Assembly: GCA_945866165.1 (NCBI GenBank)
Contig: CAMBGO010000127.1
Coordinates: 1-6,978 of the forward strand
From: Chitinophaga pinensis
GTDB lineage: Bacteria; Bacteroidota; Bacteroidia; Chitinophagales; Chitinophagaceae
DNA length: 6,978 nucleotides
Direction: 5' to 3'
Part shown: positions 4,079-6,978 of the stretch, piece after piece
Layout of the letters: the number at the start of each line of letters is the position of its first letter
Numbering within the stretch: the stretch's first letter is position 1
Translations under genes and position numbers: made by a program
Notes under the pieces: generated by a model
What the model saw: the letters and a program-made list of their open reading frames with translations, nothing else
Databases searched by the model: none
Told to the model about the DNA's origin: nothing

Positions 4079-6978
4079 ATTTGGAGTTTTTATTGGAACA
4101 ATTCGGACAATCCCCCCGTACGCAAGAGGTTGCGGACAAACTTCGTTCGCCCATACCCCAATGTATCGCTTGCAGTCAACTTGCCGGCAGTTCAGTTTCT
4201 TTCCTTTTTTCTTCCCTTTACTCAAACCCGGACCTTAAAGAGTTTAATCACATGGTTATTCTTGAGGACGCTGAAGAGGCGGCTTATTTTCACAATGACA
4301 TTGAAAGCCTGATTAACCCCATTGACCTGTTTTATTTTCCATCTTCCTTCAAATCAAATAAAAATTTCAAAGCACAGAGTAGCAGCCACATCATGTTGCG
4401 AACCGAAATGCTGACCAGGCTTGCTTCAGGTGGAAATAAAAAAATTATTGTTACCTATCCCGAAGCATTGATGGAGAAGGTGGTGCGTTCCACTACCTTG
4501 ATGGAAAAGATTATTTTAATCAAAGTGAACGAGCTTCTCAATACAACTAGTTTGATGGAACGCTTAGTGGGATTGGGTTTCGAAAGAACAGATTTTGTTT
4601 ATGAGCCTGGCCAGTTTTCCATGCGCGGTGGAATATTCGATATTTATTCCTTTGGAAATGAAAAGCCATATCGAATTGAGTTATTTGGCGATGAAGTAGA
4701 TTCTATCCGAATATTTGACCCTGAAACACAATTGAGTGAGCGCAAGCTTTTGCAGGTAAGCATCATTCCCAATGCAGATGGAATTACTGATGAACAGGAA
4801 AAAATATCTTTTTTTGATTTTATTCCATCCAACACAATTATTTATGCATCGGGTTGGCAATTATTTTTAGATCGGTATCAGGACAACCATGACAACCTCT
4901 TGCTTTTCTTGGATCGCAAAACTGAGGTGCCAGCATCCGATACAGAAGAAAAATTTATTGAACCTGCACTAAAAGACTTTACCCCATTTGATGATATGGA
5001 AATGGCATTGAAGAAATTCAATGTGGTTGAAATGGCCTTTAGTTCAACACTGCTTAATCCTAGTCACCGCATAGAATTTGATATTCTTCCTCAACCTTCT
5101 TTCAACAGGCAATTTCAATTGCTGATTAACGACCTCAAATCGCATGAAGCAGCAACACGCCAGCTTTATATTTTTGCAGAAAATCCGAAGCAGCTAGAAC
5201 GGCTTCATTCCATCTTCAAAGACCTCAATGCTGAAATACATTTTGTCCCCATCGCAAAATCATTGCACCAGGGATTTGTTGACAAAGCGCAAGGCATTGT
5301 GGTGTACACCGACCACCAAATATTTCAGCGTTACCACAAATACAAAATAAAACAAGCCTATAACAAGAGCAAGGCCATAACCATCAGGGCCCTTAAGGAA
5401 TTGCAGCCGGGAGATTACGTGGTGCACATTGACCATGGTGTTGGTGTGTTCAGTGGATTGCAAAAAGTGCAGAACGGAGGACAAACACAGGAGGCAGTTA
5501 GAATTATTTACCGCGACAATGATATTCTTTATGTAAATATCAATTCCCTTCATAAAATTTCAAAATATACAGGTAAGGAAGGGCATGTTCCGAAGGTCAA
5601 TAAATTAGGAAGTGATGTATGGGTTAAATTAAAAGACAAGACAAAACGAAAAGTAAAAGAGATCGCATTCGACCTCATCAAATTATATGCTGAACGTAAA
5701 TCGATGGAGGGCTTTGCGCATAGCCAAGATAACTACATGCAAATTGAATTAGAAGCCTCCTTCATATATGAAGACACACCTGATCAAGGCAAGGCTGTAG
5801 CTGATGTAAAAAAAGATATGGAAAGTCCGCACCCCATGGACAGACTTGTTTGTGGTGATGTAGGATTTGGAAAGACAGAAGTTGCTGTGAGAGCGGCTTT
5901 CAAGACATGTCTTGATGGCAGGCAAGCAGCAGTATTGGTGCCAACAACGATCCTTGCATACCAGCACTATAAAACATTTAGTGAGCGTTTGAAGGATTTT
6001 CCTGTTACAATAGAATTTATCAACCGGTTTAAATCTGCCAAAGAGAAAAAAGAAATTCAACAGAAACTTGAAGAAGGTAAAATTGATATCATAATTGGAA
6101 CACATGGTTTGATAGCAAAAGATGTCAAGTTTAAAGACCTTGGTTTACTGGTTATTGATGAAGAACAAAAATTTGGTGTAGCACATAAAGAAAAAATTAA
6201 AACATTTAAAACCAATGTTGACTGTTTAACATTAACGGCCACTCCCATTCCAAGAACATTGCAGTTTAGTTTAATGGGAGCAAGGGATCTTAGTATCATC
6301 AATACACCACCACCAAACCGGCAACCCATCCAGACAGAAGTTATTATGTTCAATGAGGACGTAATAAGAGATGCTATTTATTTTGAAACCGAAAGGGGCG
6401 GTCAGGTTTTTTTCATTCACAACCGTGTGAATGGTTTACCAGAGATGGCACAGTTGATTAAAAGTCTTTGCCCAGACCTCAGTGTTGGCTTTGCACATGG
6501 GCAACTTGAAGGTCATGAGTTGGAAGAACGCATTTTTGATTTCATCTCAAAAAAATACGATGTATTGGTATGTACGAATATTGTTGAGAGTGGCGTTGAC
6601 ATTCCCAACGTAAACACAATTATTATAAGCAATGCGCATCAATTTGGTTTGAGTGATTTACATCAGCTAAGGGGAAGGGTAGGCAGAAGCAATAAGAAAG
6701 CATTTTGTTATTTGATGGCACCCCCTATCAGCACATTGCCCAATGATGCAAGAAAAAGATTGCAAACACTGGAGCAACATGCAGAATTGGGAAGTGGCTT
6801 CCAGATTGCGATGCGCGATTTAGATATTCGGGGAGCTGGAAACATGTTAGGAGGGGAGCAAAGCGGATTCATGATTGAAATAGGCTTTGAGATGTATCAA
6901 AAAATATTGGATGAGGCTATTAGAGAATTGAAACGTACTTCTTTTAGGGAGGTGTTCAAGGACGAAATTAACAAGCAG
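4075..6978 (+). CDS. mfd: Mfd, transcription-repair coupling factor (3' end cut by the window)
   Basis: Mfd is an ATP-driven DNA translocase that pushes RNA polymerase stalled at lesions off the template and recruits UvrA for nucleotide excision repair. The frame is open for 968 codons to the window edge. Domains in order: an N-terminal UvrB-like module with a degenerate nucleotide-binding loop (AGSSVSF 37-43); the UvrB-homology segment EPGQFSMRGGIFDIY (177-191), which in the family contacts UvrA; the RNA polymerase-interacting domain with PGDYVVHIDHGVGVFSGL (445-462). The RecG-like motor follows: Walker A GDVGFGKTE (594-602), DEEQ box (695-698), TATPIPRT (721-728), TNIVESGVDIP (834-844), QLRGRVGR (864-871) and the translocation TRG motif around DLDIRGAGN (915-923). 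All motor residues look intact. The start ATG at 4075 is chosen because upstream in-frame codons contain no ATG and MNLEFLLEQF fits the family. Full-length Bacteroidota Mfd is roughly 1100 residues or more, so the autoinhibitory C-terminal domain (D7) lies outside the window. Confidence 0.97.
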   Translation, partial: MNLEFLLEQFGQSPRTQEVADKLRSPIPQCIACSQLAGSSVSFLFSSLYSNPDLKEFNHMVILEDAEEAAYFHNDIESLINPIDLFYFPSSFKSNKNFKAQSSSHIMLRTEMLTRLASGGNKKIIVTYPEALMEKVVRSTTLMEKIILIKVNELLNTTSLMERLVGLGFERTDFVYEPGQFSMRGGIFDIYSFGNEKPYRIELFGDEVDSIRIFDPETQLSERKLLQVSIIPNADGITDEQEKISFFDFIPSNTIIYASGWQLFLDRYQDNHDNLLLFLDRKTEVPASDTEEKFIEPALKDFTPFDDMEMALKKFNVVEMAFSSTLLNPSHRIEFDILPQPSFNRQFQLLINDLKSHEAATRQLYIFAENPKQLERLHSIFKDLNAEIHFVPIAKSLHQGFVDKAQGIVVYTDHQIFQRYHKYKIKQAYNKSKAITIRALKELQPGDYVVHIDHGVGVFSGLQKVQNGGQTQEAVRIIYRDNDILYVNINSLHKISKYTGKEGHVPKVNKLGSDVWVKLKDKTKRKVKEIAFDLIKLYAERKSMEGFAHSQDNYMQIELEASFIYEDTPDQGKAVADVKKDMESPHPMDRLVCGDVGFGKTEVAVRAAFKTCLDGRQAAVLVPTTILAYQHYKTFSERLKDFPVTIEFINRFKSAKEKKEIQQKLEEGKIDIIIGTHGLIAKDVKFKDLGLLVIDEEQKFGVAHKEKIKTFKTNVDCLTLTATPIPRTLQFSLMGARDLSIINTPPPNRQPIQTEVIMFNEDVIRDAIYFETERGGQVFFIHNRVNGLPEMAQLIKSLCPDLSVGFAHGQLEGHELEERIFDFISKKYDVLVCTNIVESGVDIPNVNTIIISNAHQFGLSDLHQLRGRVGRSNKKAFCYLMAPPISTLPNDARKRLQTLEQHAELGSGFQIAMRDLDIRGAGNMLGGEQSGFMIEIGFEMYQKILDEAIRELKRTSFREVFKDEINKQ

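Noticed and set aside
4040..4312. Open frames at 4040-4225 (minus) and 4130-4312 (plus, other frame)
   Set aside because: Both overlap the N-terminal part of mfd, whose frame is supported by clear UvrB-like homology from residue 1 onward.
4644..6353. Minus-strand open frames at 4644-4835, 5260-5553, 5749-6105 and 6057-6353
   Set aside because: All are antisense to conserved Mfd domains; two of them overlap each other, and their Cys/Phe-rich products look like reverse-strand shadows.
4075..6978. Frameshifted or degraded mfd
   Set aside because: Codon-by-codon reading finds no in-frame stop and all motor motifs in one frame; the missing stop is due to the window edge.

Overview
The window looks like a chromosomal segment from a member of the Bacteroidota. 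Three things point that way. The 996-residue secreted protein ends in a type IX secretion (T9SS) C-terminal sorting domain. None of the genes has a clear Shine-Dalgarno sequence. The Mfd protein carries motif variants that I associate with Bacteroidota (for example TNIVESGVDIP and HQLRGRVGRSNKK). A sequence matching the Bacteroidota -7 promoter element, TAnnTTTG, lies just before mfd. I cannot name a genus.

Layout from left to right: (a) 1-175 is a dense array built on GTTTAG/CTAAAC words, with a 46-bp unit repeated directly and then inverted. It runs into the 3' end of the first gene. (b) 160-927, minus strand, is a two-helix membrane protein of the DUF218/ElyC-SanA-YdcF family. (c) 931-958 is a compact intrinsic terminator on the minus strand, just before that gene's start codon. 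(d) 963-3953, minus strand, is a large secreted beta-propeller protein with BNR/Asp-box repeats and a T9SS sorting tail. (e) 3954-4074 is a 121-bp divergent intergenic region. (f) 4075 to the window edge, plus strand, is mfd, the transcription-repair coupling factor. It is intact for 968 codons and cut only by the window end.

The two minus-strand genes point the same way, but the terminator between them suggests separate transcription units. Both encode envelope or secreted proteins. mfd is divergent from them and is a housekeeping DNA-repair gene. I see no sign that the three genes form one pathway, and no phage, CRISPR, toxin-antitoxin or defence system. The least ordinary sequence is the GTTTAG array at the left edge, which folds back on itself and supplies the stop codon of the DUF218 gene. 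Coding density is high and no stretch over 300 bases lacks a gene.
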